Source of the DNA: Arachis hypogaea
Lineage: Eukaryota > Streptophyta > Magnoliopsida > Fabales > Fabaceae
Length of the DNA stretch: 64,000 nucleotides
Direction: 5' to 3'
Assembly: GCF_003086295.3 (NCBI RefSeq)
Contig: NC_092050.1
Coordinates: 149,302,699-149,366,698 of the forward strand
Made by a program: the position numbers and the translations under genes. Each line of letters starts with the position of its first letter. Positions within the stretch are counted from its first letter, which is position 1. Below are positions 36,268 to 48,348 of this stretch, piece after piece. Under the pieces are notes generated by a model, which had not been told where the DNA came from, ran no database searches, and saw only the letters and a list, made by a program, of their open reading frames with translations.

Positions 36268-39200
36268 GTAAATTGTATGATTTTGAAAATTGGATTAGAC
36301 CGGTCGGTCTGACGGGTTAAATCGTAAACCGAGACTCATTACGGTATGGTTTAACTTATAAAACTGCTAATTTAAAAACTGCCTAAAAACTATTGAACCG
36401 ACTGAGAATCGGTCGGTCAGACCGAACCGAGACCCGGCTGGTTTTGCTGAAACGGTGCTGTTTTGGGTTTTGGATAAAAACAAAAAAGGAAAGCGTTCGG
36501 CGTTCAGTCTCCTCCTCTTCTCAAACTCACTCTCAAACAAAAAATAAAACCCTAGCAGTAGCCTCCACCGCCGCTGCAAGGAAGGAGACACTGCCGCCGT
36601 CCGTCGCGCCATCGTCATTCTTAAGCTCTCCAACCTCTGTTCACTCAAACTCCTCTCAACTCTCACTCTCTCAAACGAAGCTATCTTCCTCCAAAACGAA
36701 ACCCTAGCTTACAATAGCTTCTGCCACCGTCCGTCACGCTCAGGAGCTTCTGTCCTTGTCTGGTCGTCGTCGTCGTGATCCAAGTCTCCAACTCCTCTCC
36801 TCATTCACCAATCACAGCTTCTTTCTCGTTCTCCGCGTCCATCGTCTGTTGATGAATCCATATTTGACGATGTATTTTGGTTTGATTCGAATGGATTTCA
36901 TCACATAAACTCACACTTATTCACTAAAATAGCATGCTTTTGTATTTTCTCCCTAAATTGTGCTTGATTATGAAAACATGCTCTTTTGTACTTATTTTTG
37001 ACTACTTTTATTCCATTTACCTTCCATTCGATACCTTGATGTTATTTGTGAGTGATTTCAGATGAATAAGGTAGGAATGGCTTGGTGGGAATGGAAGAGG
37101 AGCATGCAGTTGGGAGGAAGCATGAAGAAAAATAAAGGAGGAGAGCTCAGCCATGCGTGCGTGCACACAAGGATGCGTGCGTACGCACAAGAAGGAAATC
37201 AGCATGCGTGTGTGCGCACAACCACCTGTGCGTACCCACAAGAACCCAAGCAGAGCGAGTCCAGAGCATCGCAAAGTGTGTGTGCGCACAACCCTCTGTG
37301 CATACGCACAAGTAAAAATTCGGCGAAGTGTGCGGACGCACACGTCTGTGCGTCCGCACAGGTCCCAGTGCGTGCCTTCATTAAAAATGCACGTGTACTT
37401 GCGTTTTGGGGCCCTTTTTGTCCCATTTCTAAAGGCTTGAGGCTGAAATCAAAGGCTATATATCAAGGGGGCAACATCTCATATGAAGGCATTAGGACTT
37501 AGACTTTATTTTCCATAGTTTTACATAGTAGGAGTAGGAGTAGTGTAGATTAGGTAATTCTCTCTTAGGGTTTTAATTAGGGTTTGTAGAATTTTATACT
37601 TCAAGTTTAATTTTGGATTATAACAATTGTATTGTAAGTATTTCTTTAATTTCTCTTTTAATTACATTGCTTGTTCTACACTTTCATCTATTTTCATTTC
37701 TCTTGTCAATATATGCATAGGTTTGCAATCTTGATTTCTAGTTGTTAATTTGATGTTTGATGCTTATTTTATGTTTGTTTGAGTTGCCTTTATTGATTTT
37801 GATCATTTATGATTCATAGCTTTCATCAATTTCTCAATTTTGCCATGTTTTATGTTTATGCCCTCTATGTGTTTGATAAAATGCCAATTTTGATTATGGG
37901 GTAATTTCCACCCCTTGGCTTGGGGAAAATGAGTGTATGGATTACTAGAGCCATAATGTCCAACATTTAGTGATAATTCTTGGGTTGTTAATTGTTGTTG
38001 TTCCCACTAACGCTAATTTGTTGCTAAGGTAATTAGCAAGCAAGCTAGGATTTGTGGGTTAAGAACACTTATACTCATTTAACTTACTCTCCGATGTGAG
38101 GGTTGACTTAGTGAGATTAATCCATCATAATTATCATAGTTGTGGTTGTGGCAAGGAAGGGATTCCATAGCTCATCCCGAGTCAAGGTTTCATTTATGTT
38201 TTAAACCACTTTTTCATCAATTTTGAGTCTTGTTTATATTGCATACATAGTTCTTTTATTCCTTTATTAGTTTGTTAATTGCAATTTTGTCTAGTTATTT
38301 TATCTCTTCATTTGTTTGCTTCCTTATCATTGAAAACACTCTTTTGATCTTCACAACCAATTTTATGCACTCATTGGTATTAGTTCCTAGGAAAGACGAC
38401 CCGGGATTTAAAACTCCCGGTTATTTTGTGTTGATTGTGACATCTTTAGGATTATAATTTGATTGATGATCAATGATTGGGTTTGGGCTATACTTGCAAC
38501 GTCAATCCTATTTTTAGTGCGAAAATCCAACCCCATACTTTTGGTCATTGTCATCTGGTCTACCTCTGCTCAGCCACGCTTCTGCCGCCGTCCGTCATTG
38601 TGCTTGTCGCCTGGTCACCGTCGTCCGTCACGCTCAACCACTTTTCCTCATACTCTGCCCAGACTGCTCACGGCTCAGATCGAAGATGGCAATGGCTTCT
38701 CTGCTCACTGCTAATGCTTGTTTTTCTTTTTGTTTTTATTTTTCGTTCAGATATTATATTGATTATTGAATGATTGATTGATTATTGAATGTTTAATTGA
38801 TTATTGATTAGCTTTGCTCAATGCTGTTGTGATATACTGTGCTGTATTTTGTGCTTTGTTATGTTGTGATTCTGTGTTCAATTAAAATTTTGTTTGAGAA
38901 CTTAGCTTTGCCATGCTTGATAAATTATGCAGTTTTTGAAATCTGATTTTGACAATTTGAGTTGTTTATGAAGCATAGTTCACTGTTATTGAGGAGTGTA
39001 TGAAGCAGATTACTTGCTGTGTTTGGAGCTGTGTATTAACTAAATTAGTTAATTTATACTTGATAAAGGGTACAAAAGATTGTGAAATCACTTAGTAAAA
39101 TTAAGTTCTATTAGTTATAGGAAATATATATCTGGTATATCAATTGAGATTAGTTTTGTTAAAAAGGAGTCTTGGGATGAGTCTTGAACATATATGTGCA

Positions 39201-39757
39201 AACTCAATAACATTGTTACTATATTGATTTTCTAAATAGCAATTACAGTGTTCTAGCATTCCAAGTTTTCCTTTCTTTTTGGTTTTTCATCCTATTTTTT
39301 AGTAGAGTTTGTTCATGATCATCCACTAAGATCACTTCAGGCCATGTTAAAATTGTGAAACTATTACTTGTTCATTATAATCAGTCTTATGTTTATCTTT
39401 ATTAATCTTTATTAATTTTTGTGCTAACAATTTTGTTAAAATTGTGTGTAAATTGTGATCGTCTTAATAATATAATGAGTATTATATTATTATTAATTGA
39501 TGAGATCAAAGGTTATTTAACTTTTGAATTTGTACTTTGACAAGATTTAAGATTTTGGTTGATGTAGTACTTTAAATTGGGATGATAATTTAGAGTTTAT
39601 GTTAGACTTTAATTTATTTTAGTATGTTTATTTATATTTTATTTATTTTTTATTATAAAACGGTTATTCCGGTTGAACTGGTTGGACCAGTAAACCAGTG
39701 AATCAGTAACTAAAACGGTTCGATGACCGATCCGGTTTTCAGAACCTTGGCAAATTG
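36268..39757 (+). mobile_element. hAT-like element D with cargo and nested solo LTR
   Basis: The element is 36276-39749. The right end ggttttcagaaccttg and a decayed left end tatgattttgaaaattgg are inverted repeats followed inward by dense CCGGTT/AACCGG words. The 8-bp duplication is gtaaattg (36268-36275) and gcaaattg (39750-39757), 7 of 8 matching. The interior has a GC-richer gene-like block (36470-36849 and 38554-38720) that includes aaaccctagc, and then an AT-rich tail to 39640. The tail matches, inverted, the left part of element B. A Gypsy solo LTR splits the GC-rich block. No intact transposase frame was seen. Confidence 0.8.
36850..38553 (+). mobile_element. Gypsy solo LTR inside element D
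   Basis: This 1704-bp unit begins TGATGAATCC and ends CATTGTCA, with flanking tctgt (36845-36849) and tctgg (38554-38558), a 4 of 5 match to a 5-bp duplication. Inside are the features of long Gypsy LTRs in this window: the ccattcgataccttgatg block near 37024, repeated tgcgtgcgtacgcacaag-type words at 37155-37375, and the gacgacccgggatttaaaac block near 38395. No internal region or second LTR is present, so it is best explained by LTR-LTR recombination. The overlapping frames at 37017-37502 are artefacts of the repeated words. Confidence 0.8.
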
Positions 39758-40360
39758 TGCAGTTACGTATACAGTAACCTCCTTTCTCCGCGTGTAATTT
39801 CGGTCTTACAGTGCCTTTCTCTCGCGCATTCTCTTCCACTCTCCCCACTCCGAACGCCGGATAGAACACCACCCGCCACTGCCCAGAACACCAGTCGACG
39901 CTGCCCAGCTGTCCGCAAATGTCTGACCGGTAGCAGGTCGACGACAGCTGGGGGTGGGTGTCGTAGCAGGAACTGGGGCAACCTGTTCAGCGGTATCACG
40001 AGTTTCGATGGTCTGGGACGCTAGGGCGGCGGTGACAGGACACGACCTCCAGGCTGGGTACCGGCGCGGGAGACAACGGCAAGCCAACCAGACACTAGGG
40101 ACTCGTGACAGGAACGACTAAGGCTTTCCACGACGGGGGCTGCCTGCGGACGGATGACACAGAAACTTGCGACAGGAAGGTGGTGTCCGTCTGAGCTATT
40201 GGTTGCCGGCAACGGAGGTAGACATGTGCGAGAGAGGGGTGGACTGGGGTCGAAGCTGATGGACGGTGATGGTGTCTCTGACGCCACTGAGGTAGGATGG
40301 TTAGTGAAGAACATCAGAGGTCCCTGTTGCTGTCAAGATTTCTCATTATCTTCCTAGCAG
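39758..40360. other. GC-rich island, unidentified gene-like DNA
   Basis: About 580 bp (39780-40360) are far richer in G+C than the surroundings and hold overlapping open frames on both strands (39755-40024 and 40154-40357 plus; 39806-40087 and 40021-40314 minus). None shows a domain I recognise. The plus strand has several candidate donor-like gtagg sites and no clear exon structure. It lies directly outside element D. A captured or decayed gene fragment is the likeliest reading. Confidence 0.4.
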
Positions 40361-41179
40361 AAATTTTTTTTTTGGAAATATAATACGTTGAAATGTACTG
40401 TATTATACTTTTATTAAAATTGTTTTATTATTTATAAAAAAAATTATGAAAACCATGTGCATTGGATTAAATTTTTTAGAAGATAAACAAGAGAGAAACA
40501 AATTAAAACACTAGTCTAATATAAGATGGTAGGAAGTTAGAAACATTATTAAATATATAAGTATGTATTTCTATTGAGATAAGTAGCTCTATAATATATG
40601 GTATTAAAATTTTTATAATTAAAAAAATTTAAAGTTGATTTCCTTGTTAGAATTTAAACATAAAAGAATTTTTATACGAGATTCACGCTTTAAATTAAAT
40701 AAATTTATATATATTTAAAAGGTCAAATTAATAAAAAAAGATGAGTTATTTTTTAAAATTATCTAAAAAATTTTATATACTTTATTAATAATTTTCGTTA
40801 ATAATAGATGGCATGCAGTATTAACTAATATGTAATATATCTATTAGCATATCAATTAGATACTAATTAAATACGTTTATAAAAATTTATCAATTTAGTC
40901 TCTAAGTTATATTAGAATTAGAGTTTATATAATTGAAAAAAGAGATTAATAAATTGATAGATTTTCACAAAACATATTTGGAGAATGTCAAATTGAACAT
41001 ATTAAATATCATATAAATTGTCAATTAATATTCTACGTCATTAATCGTTAATGAAAATGGTTAATGAAGTAATAGAAAGACAAATGTAATTACTTTATAA
41101 TTTTTGAAAAACTAATAAAATTTTTCAGAGATAAATTTAGAAAATAACTCATTTTTTTAGAGATTAATTTGACTATTAA

Positions 41180-41218
<39 letters not shown>

Positions 41219-42090
41219 TTAAAAGATGGCCAAAAGGGAAAGAATGGTTGAGAGTTGAGAAGCTGAGGTTATGGCTTTCTATGGCGGCGGTGGTGAGTGG
41301 TGAGTGGTGACACTGACACCACACCACACCACCTTACATTGTCGCCACTACTTCCCTCACTCCACGTGCATGCTCCCCTAGCATCTCCTCATCTTCCCAT
41401 GCATGCACCTTTATTTTTCTTTCAAATTAAAGTTCAAATTTCAAATATATATAAATATTTGATTATTATGGGATCAAATTAAATTACCTTTTTAGTCGGT
41501 ACTGTCCTATCTTATTTTTACTTTTGTTAATTAATATTATAATAGTTAATTACATGATGACAATACTAGTGTAAATCATCAAACTTTAGTTAATATTAAA
41601 AAGTTGTAAACATAAAATGAAAAATAGTAAGCATACGTACGTCTCAATGGTATGAGAACGTAGTCAAGTATCTGCTATGCAAGTGTCAACCTTCAATATA
41701 TGGTAACTGTTTCTAAGAAGCTGTTACCACCACTACCAATAGTCTAATACACACCATGCATGGTCCCATCTTCCCTATTTATATTTTCTTATTGCTATAC
41801 ATTTTAAAAAATAAATAAATAACTAACAGCTGCTAAAATGGTTCAATTTATCTTATTACATTTTTTTATAAAGATTGTACAAATTAAATGAAAGAGATAT
41901 TGAAGGTTTATATTATTTTTAAAACAGTCTTATTTTATTAAAAAACATATTAGTCATCTTAGTTAAAAAATCATATATTAATACACATTTATATTTAATT
42001 TGAATTAAAGTAAAATAACAAATAAATTACTGAAAATTCATACTTTAGACATATTAGTTTTTGAAAAAAAATATAATATTAATAAATTTT
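40361..42090. other. Intergenic DNA with AT microsatellite
   Basis: An (AT)n run lies at about 41183-41217. Around 41230-41420 there is a GC-richer patch with repeated gtggtgagtggtgagtggtgac and an uninformative 61-codon frame. Nothing else was recognised. Confidence 0.5.
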
Positions 42091-42975
42091 TAGGTTAACT
42101 GTCAAAAATGTCTCCGAATTATTCTAATGCTGACAAAAATACATCCGAATTTTACTATCGATAAAAATGCCTTTAAATAATTTAAAAATGAGACAAAAAT
42201 GTCCAACAATAAATATATATTTTCAAAAAATACTTTAGAGATTGAATTTTGATGTGATTTTTACAAGCATAATTAAAAAAATGAGATATTATTATTCTTA
42301 AAATTTGGTGATTATTTTCTAAGTATATATTTTTTTGTGGTTTTTTAAAAGTATTATTAGTTATTAACAAAAAAATTACAACTATATATATATATATATA
42401 TATACTTAACTGAAAAACACCAATTTTAAGGGTAATAATATCTCATTTTTTAATCATGCTTGCAAAAAATTTATCAAAATTAGAGATCTCTAATGTATTT
42501 TTTGAGAAATACATATTTAATGTTAGATAATCTTGCAAAAAAAAACTAACATTAAATATATGTATTTCTCAAAAAATACATTAGAGATTGAATTTTAATG
42601 AATTTTTTTGCAAACATAATTAGAAAAATGAGATGTTATTATTCTTAAAATTTGGTATTTTTTGTTAAGTATATATTATTTTGTGACTTTTTAAAAGTAT
42701 TATTGGTTGTTAACAAAAAATTATAAAAAAATATATAATTAACAAAAAATTACCAAATTTTAAGTATAATAATATCTTATTTTTATGATTATGCTTGCAA
42801 AAAAATTGCATCAAAATTCAATCTCTAAGGTATTTTTTAAAAATATATATTTACTATTGGGTATTTTTATTGTGTTTTTAAAATAATTGAAGGCATTTTT
42901 GTCGATAGTAAAATTCGAGTGTATTTTTGTCAATGTTTAAATAATTTGGATACATTTTTTGTGATTAATCATAAT
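42091..42975. mobile_element. Foldback element with nested inner palindromes
   Basis: Outer arms of about 90 bp (left with tgacaaaaatacatccgaat and tttactatcgataaaaatgc, right their inverted copies near 42885-42955) enclose several copies of a unit of roughly 200 bp in alternating orientation. Each unit contains tgagatattattattcttaa or its complement and a catttttgagaaatacat-type block. A tight inner palindrome is centred near 42535 (taatgttag and ctaacatta). No coding capacity; no clear duplication. Confidence 0.65.
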
Positions 42976-43709
42976 TTTTTTTACGATAATAAATATTAAC
43001 ACATTATCTTCAGATAAGCCTCTATGATTAGAGTAAAAATTCTTAATTTGGATATAACTTATTTATGTCTACTATTCATAGAAAATTTTATTAGTATTTT
43101 TTTAAAAATTAATATGGACGAAATATAAATGTTCGTATACTTTTTTCTTATAAATTTTCAACCAACAGACATTAAGAAATGTGAAGAATCATAACGAATA
43201 GTAGTTTTTTACCATTATAACAGATAGTTACTTGCAATATCATGATTCAACATTTTAAAAAAATTAAAAACTGTAGATATATATAATCATTATACAGTAT
43301 TAGCTAGTACGTAGAAATAAATTAAATCCTAAATGGATTATAGGATGTTAGAGATTTCCCAAATTCCAATATATCAATACCATGATCTCTGTCCCTCTTC
43401 CCACTTCTTGTTTCTCTTCTCAGTGTTTAACTGTTTATGTATTCGCTTTTGCTTTTCCATTTGTGCGGCTAATATTGATGATGTGTTTTTCCTTTTTCAA
43501 CGAAACATTCATGGAGATTTTTCTTTTAATCAACGGTTGAGATTTTATTTTAGTTTTTGTCGGACAACAATGGCGAAGCGTGTTTTCTCTAGTTGGGCCT
43601 AATGGGCCATAGCAATATAACAATTTCTTTATGGTTTTTAAAAGTTTCATTAATATTCCGCCAGAGAAAATCGGGAAAAAAATTAATATTACAATCCAGA
43701 TGACCCATT
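42976..43709. other. Intergenic DNA with an unassigned small frame
   Basis: A plus-strand frame at 43333-43602 (89 codons, rich in Phe, Cys and Ser) has no motif I know. I do not call it a gene. Confidence 0.45.
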
Positions 43710-45537
43710 GTATTGGACAAGGTTACGAGAACCGGACCGGTCAATAAACCGGTGAGGTCACTGGTTCACTGGTTTATTGGTTCGACCGGGGTTCAACCGG
43801 GGTTCAACCGATTTAATAAAATATTAAATAAAATTATTAAAAAACCTGAAAATAATTTTAAATATATAAATTCAATAATTTCTAACTTAATAAAATTTAA
43901 AATTTCACATAATAAACTATCCATAACTTAATATTAGAGGTTCACAAACAACTTCAAACATCAACGTTTATAACTAAACAAAAAAAAACGCACATAATGA
44001 CAAACCCATAATGTTCTACATTCAAAAGAAACAATTACTAGCAAGTTTTCAACTAATCAAAGGTGCAACTCATCAAAAATCATAATTATCATTAAGTGTT
44101 TCAATATCTCCATCATAAACAGGTAATCCAAAGCCACCATCATTAGAAGTACCATCAAAAGAAGTTGTATTTGAAAAATCAGCTACATTAGGCAAAGATA
44201 TTTGAAATCGCTGTTCTGACCAAAGATATTTGAAAAGCCTGTAACATTGATACTGGTTCTCGCTCCCTGTTGACATGATGATTGTTCACAACAAATTCAA
44301 GAAAATTATCAACCATATCTCTGACGTTATCCTGCATGCATTTTTTTTTTAAAAAAAATAGTAAGTGTTAAAATACCATCATATTCAGTCTTATAATAGA
44401 CCTTACATTGACATGTACAAACACTCCCAAAAAAAAAAAAAAACAAAAGAAGCTACCAAATTCATTGGTAGTCCAGAGATGAAGGCCATTCTTTACTAAA
44501 TGCAGGAAGCAGGATTGAATTAGAAGAACTGTGTGCAACATTAATTTAGATGGCCAAAACTACACTGAATTAAACAACAAAAAATTGGAAGATTTGAAAA
44601 AGTTCATTATAACAAATTGTTAATTTCATTGATATCTGCTCTTCTCTTTAATAAAATTCCTTTTCAATCCAAAACGGAAATGTTGCAATCTTATTACAGT
44701 AAAGGGACCAGCAGAGAGCAAAATATTGTCATACTTCACTATAAATTCATGAAGCCACCAAACAAACAAATAACCTCAAAAAATGAAAAATCAAAATCAA
44801 AATCGAACAAATAAAGCAGCAAACAAATTCATGAACAAATAACCTCAGAATCATGAAGCCAGCAAACAAACAAATAATGAAGCCAGTAAACAAAATCATG
44901 AACAGAACATGAAAATCAGAAGGCAGCAACAAAATCAAGCACAGAACATGAAAATCAGAAGGCAGCAAATAAAAAAACAAAATCGAAGCACAGAAAATCA
45001 AAATCAGAAGGCAGCAACTAAATCAAAATCGCAGACAAATAAATCATAAAATCAAGCACATAAAATCAGAAGGAGGCGAGCTCATAAGTCAAAATCAGAA
45101 GGCAGCAAATAGATCAAGAACAGAGTATTACCAAGGAGGAGGCGAGTAACGGCGAGGAGGCGAGCTCGGACGACCGAGGAGGAGGCGAGCTCGGCGACGA
45201 CCAAGGAGTTGGCGAGCTCGGCAACGACGGTGGTGGTTGCGGTGGTCGCTGCTGTGGCTGCTCGATTGGTGGTGGTGGGCTGGTGGGTATGCGACTGCGA
45301 AGAGGGCTGATGGCTGTGTGTGACTGGGTGGTGAACTGTGCTTCGGTGATTTCTGGAGCGTGGTGATTTCTGGAAACTGATTAGGGGATTTAGGGCTCGG
45401 CCAGAAGCAGGACGGGGTGGTGGCTCGGTGGTGAACTGCTGTGGGTGAAGAATGGTTTCTGGAAACTGGAAAGGGGAAATCACTGGAAACTGATTGTGAT
45501 TATTAGGGATTTAGGGTTACGCGTTTTGCTTTTGCCG

Positions 45538-45568
<31 letters not shown>

Positions 45569-45796
45569 AAATAGGCCAAAACGACGTCGTTTAGCCTTTC
45601 TGATTTCAAACCAAAAAACCGTAAAAAAACCGGACGGTTCTCCCGGTTCACCGGTTAACCGCCGGTTTGACCGGTTCTTTTACCGGTTTTTTGCCAGACG
45701 GTTTTTAATGTTACCCGGACCGGCTAGATGACCGGTTCCCGGTTTTTCCGGTTGAACCGGCCGGTCCGGTTCGGTTTTCAGAACCATGGTATTGGA
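43710..45796 (-). mobile_element. hAT-like element A with cargo
   Basis: The element is 43718-45788 (2071 bp). The ends caaggttacgagaaccgg and ccggttcggttttcagaaccatg are inverted repeats of well over 60 bp, packed with ACCGGTT words. The 8-bp duplication gtattgga is exact at 43710-43717 and 45789-45796. The right third has GC-rich gene-like DNA (45080-45480) and a short palindromic aaacgacgtcgttt at 45579-45592. The middle (44740-45100) is a repetitive AGAAAATCAGAAGGCAGCAA-type stretch. A minus-strand frame at 44073-44276 may be a remnant of the element's own gene. Cargo reads better on the minus strand. Confidence 0.85.
44073..44276 (-). pseudogene. Small acidic C-terminal-like fragment in element A
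   Basis: The 67-codon frame ends in an acidic, Asp/Asn-rich tail (V-Y-D-G-D-I-E-T-L-N-D-N-Y-D-F). The DNA just upstream on the same strand has another frame reading V-R-D-M-V-D-N-F-L-E-F, so a frame change is likely. Some hAT transposases end in acidic tails and this fragment lies near the element end where such a tail would be. I see no dimerisation-domain motif, so this is a weak suggestion. Confidence 0.25.
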
Positions 45797-47754
45797 TCCT
45801 CTAATTTTTAAAACGGCTTATTAGGAAAATAATTAAAATCAACCAATAATCAATTAAAAAAGATTATGAGCATTCAAAAATGAAACAAAAAAAAATACAT
45901 ATCTAGTTTATTGAAACCAGACATCTAGATTTCATGTTCACCCATTGTTGGCGTTTCCCAATCTTTGTTCTTTTTCAAAATGCTAGCTTCTCCATGATTG
46001 AAGTGTTGGTCTTCTTAATTACGTTAAGAACCTTAGGTATATAATAGCCAAAACTAGGTTTTAGCCTAGCCTGTTATTTTTGGTTGGAGATTTTAAGTTA
46101 TTTGTTTTCTCCCTTGGTGTGCCCTCAATAGTGTAGAGCTTGCACCAATATGCTGTTTTAAATTAAGGTCCTTATACTATCGTGTCTATATATAATTGTT
46201 TAATTTATTTAAAAAAGATAAAAATTAATATTTAATTTAAAAGTATAAAAGTAAATTATTTTAAATTAATAGTGTAGAGCTTGCACAAATATGACATTTT
46301 AAATTAATTATCAATTATCACTAAAATTAAAATTATCTCTCTCTTTTTTCTAAAAGTTTAAGCTTTATTTCTCCACGTAAGAGTTTTTTATATTAATTAT
46401 TTATACGTAATTTTTAATTTATGCTGAAATTTTAATTTTAATTAGAAAAATAGGAATAATAAAAATTAAATTCTGAATTTTAGTAATAAAAAATTCTAAT
46501 ATTATATTATAAAATTATCCTTTTTAAAAAATTTAAATTATATTTCTTCGCGTAAAAATATCTTATGTTTAAAATGGTGAATTATGTATAAATGTTCCTT
46601 ACTTTATACTCATTGTATTCTTATTTAAAAAGAAATAAAAACAATAAGAATTAAATTTTAAATGTTTATTTTACTTATAAAAGATTTTAATACTATATTA
46701 TAAAATTATTATCTAACAATTTAATCTGTTAAATAAATAATACACATAAATAATTATATATTTAACAAAAAATATGAAAAGATGAATTTGGAGGAAAATG
46801 TGAAAAAGATGTGATTCATGAATGGTGATTGGGAATAGGGCATAATCATTTATGGTTTCATGACACGTAAAATAATAGCACAAAAAAGTGATGATGGGGA
46901 GTCTAAAGAATAATTGATCGAATGAGAACAAAATAGAGAGATTGGCAAATTAGGCCAAACAAATCAATCGTATTTGTCTATTTGATATTTTCATTATTAG
47001 GTGACGACAAAAATTGGTGGTGTCGCGAAATCAATACTTTAATATACATATTTATCATACTAGCCATGGTTTCTTTCTGATCTTCAAATAGAGAAAGAAA
47101 GAAAATAAAGAAGAGAGAAACAAAGATGCTATTGCTATTGATGGACATGGAAGAAATCAAAACCGTCATCATATACACATCTCAAAATAAATAATTTTAG
47201 AGCTCTTGTCTATTTATGGACCACTTGTTTGAATATAAAAACTTATGTTTTGGGTGGGGAGATTGAATAACAAACTCTTATGGTTTGAAAAATGACATTT
47301 CATAATCATTAGCCGTGGGTCTTTTAATGTAAACATTCAAAATTAAGAGGAATTATTATTACGTACACCAACTTATTGAGATTGATGACACCTTACATTT
47401 TATATTAATCTACTCTAAAAAAAAAACTACGAAAAGAAAAGAAAAACAATATAAAAAATCACAAATTTCATTTTTCTTGTGTTGAGTTGGGTTGTTTGCT
47501 ATGATGTACATACATGGACACAGATACTATAAGATACGAGACATGTTGATATACAAATTTAAAATTTTTATAAGACATGGAAATATATATATATATATTA
47601 TAAAGTATTTTTTAGATAAATTATAATAATATTTTGGTATTAATTTTTTAATTATTTTTAATATTTTTTTAATTATATAAAATATTAAAAATATTTTTTG
47701 TATTATTTTAATAATTAATAATATGTATTATTTCTAAACTCATAATTTTAATAA
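45797..47754. other. Intergenic DNA with a spaced direct repeat
   Basis: The block atagtgtagagcttgcaccaa with downstream gttttaaattaa occurs at about 46128-46167 and again at 46268-46307, 140 bp apart. A copy of the dispersed LTR-like repeat lies near 46680-46775. A 66-codon minus frame at 46978-47178 has a hydrophobic N-terminal half but no family match. Confidence 0.5.
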
Positions 47755-47912
47755 GGGAAAGTCTCGGACCAGCAATTTTTTAAAAAGTTGGCCAACATTT
47801 AACCATCAAAAGAAAATTGAATGATCTCATACCATTGAATTTAATTTTACACCATTAAAAACACTATTGATGATTACAAAACACAAAAGTTGCTGGCCCT
47901 AACACTCCTCTT
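47755..47912. mobile_element. Short MITE-like inverted repeat
   Basis: Left end gtctcggaccagcaattttt and right end aaaagttgctggccctaaca are imperfect inverted repeats. The pair belongs to a family with GGCCAGCAA-type ends. The length is about 150 bp. No duplication could be fixed. Confidence 0.5.
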
Positions 47913-48348
47913 TCAATAATACATGTTAAGAATAAAATTGGACACGCTGATATGTGATGGTATTTAGGTGTGTCCAAACGTATCTAGAGAAAAATTTTTT
48001 ATTTTTTATTAAGATACAGTTAAACATAGAAGACACGCGTGTCGGACGAGTGTTGATGAATGTCATATTCAAAATGTATCCGACATGTAGACACAGTAAA
48101 TTAAGAGAGTGTTCGTACTTCATAAGTTGTTTGGTAATTGGATATAGAGTTTATTATTTGAATTTTATTTTGATATTTTGTTTTTATTTTATATATATAT
48201 TTTAATTTTTTTCGTGAAAAAATGTAAAAATAAATATCAGGATTCTTACTGTTTTCATATTTTATTAAAATAATAAAAAATTATAAACTGAAAATATAAA
48301 TAAACAAAAATTATTAAACCTGTAGTTAATATTTATAGATTGATATTT
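47913..48348. other. Intergenic DNA, nothing seen
   Basis: AT-rich sequence. Overlapping short frames on both strands at 47926-48205 show no family features. Confidence 0.5.

Noticed and set aside
37017..37502. Frames of 70-146 codons on both strands, with repeated Arg-Thr-His
   Set aside because: They arise from repeated TGCGTACGCACAA-type words of a solo LTR.
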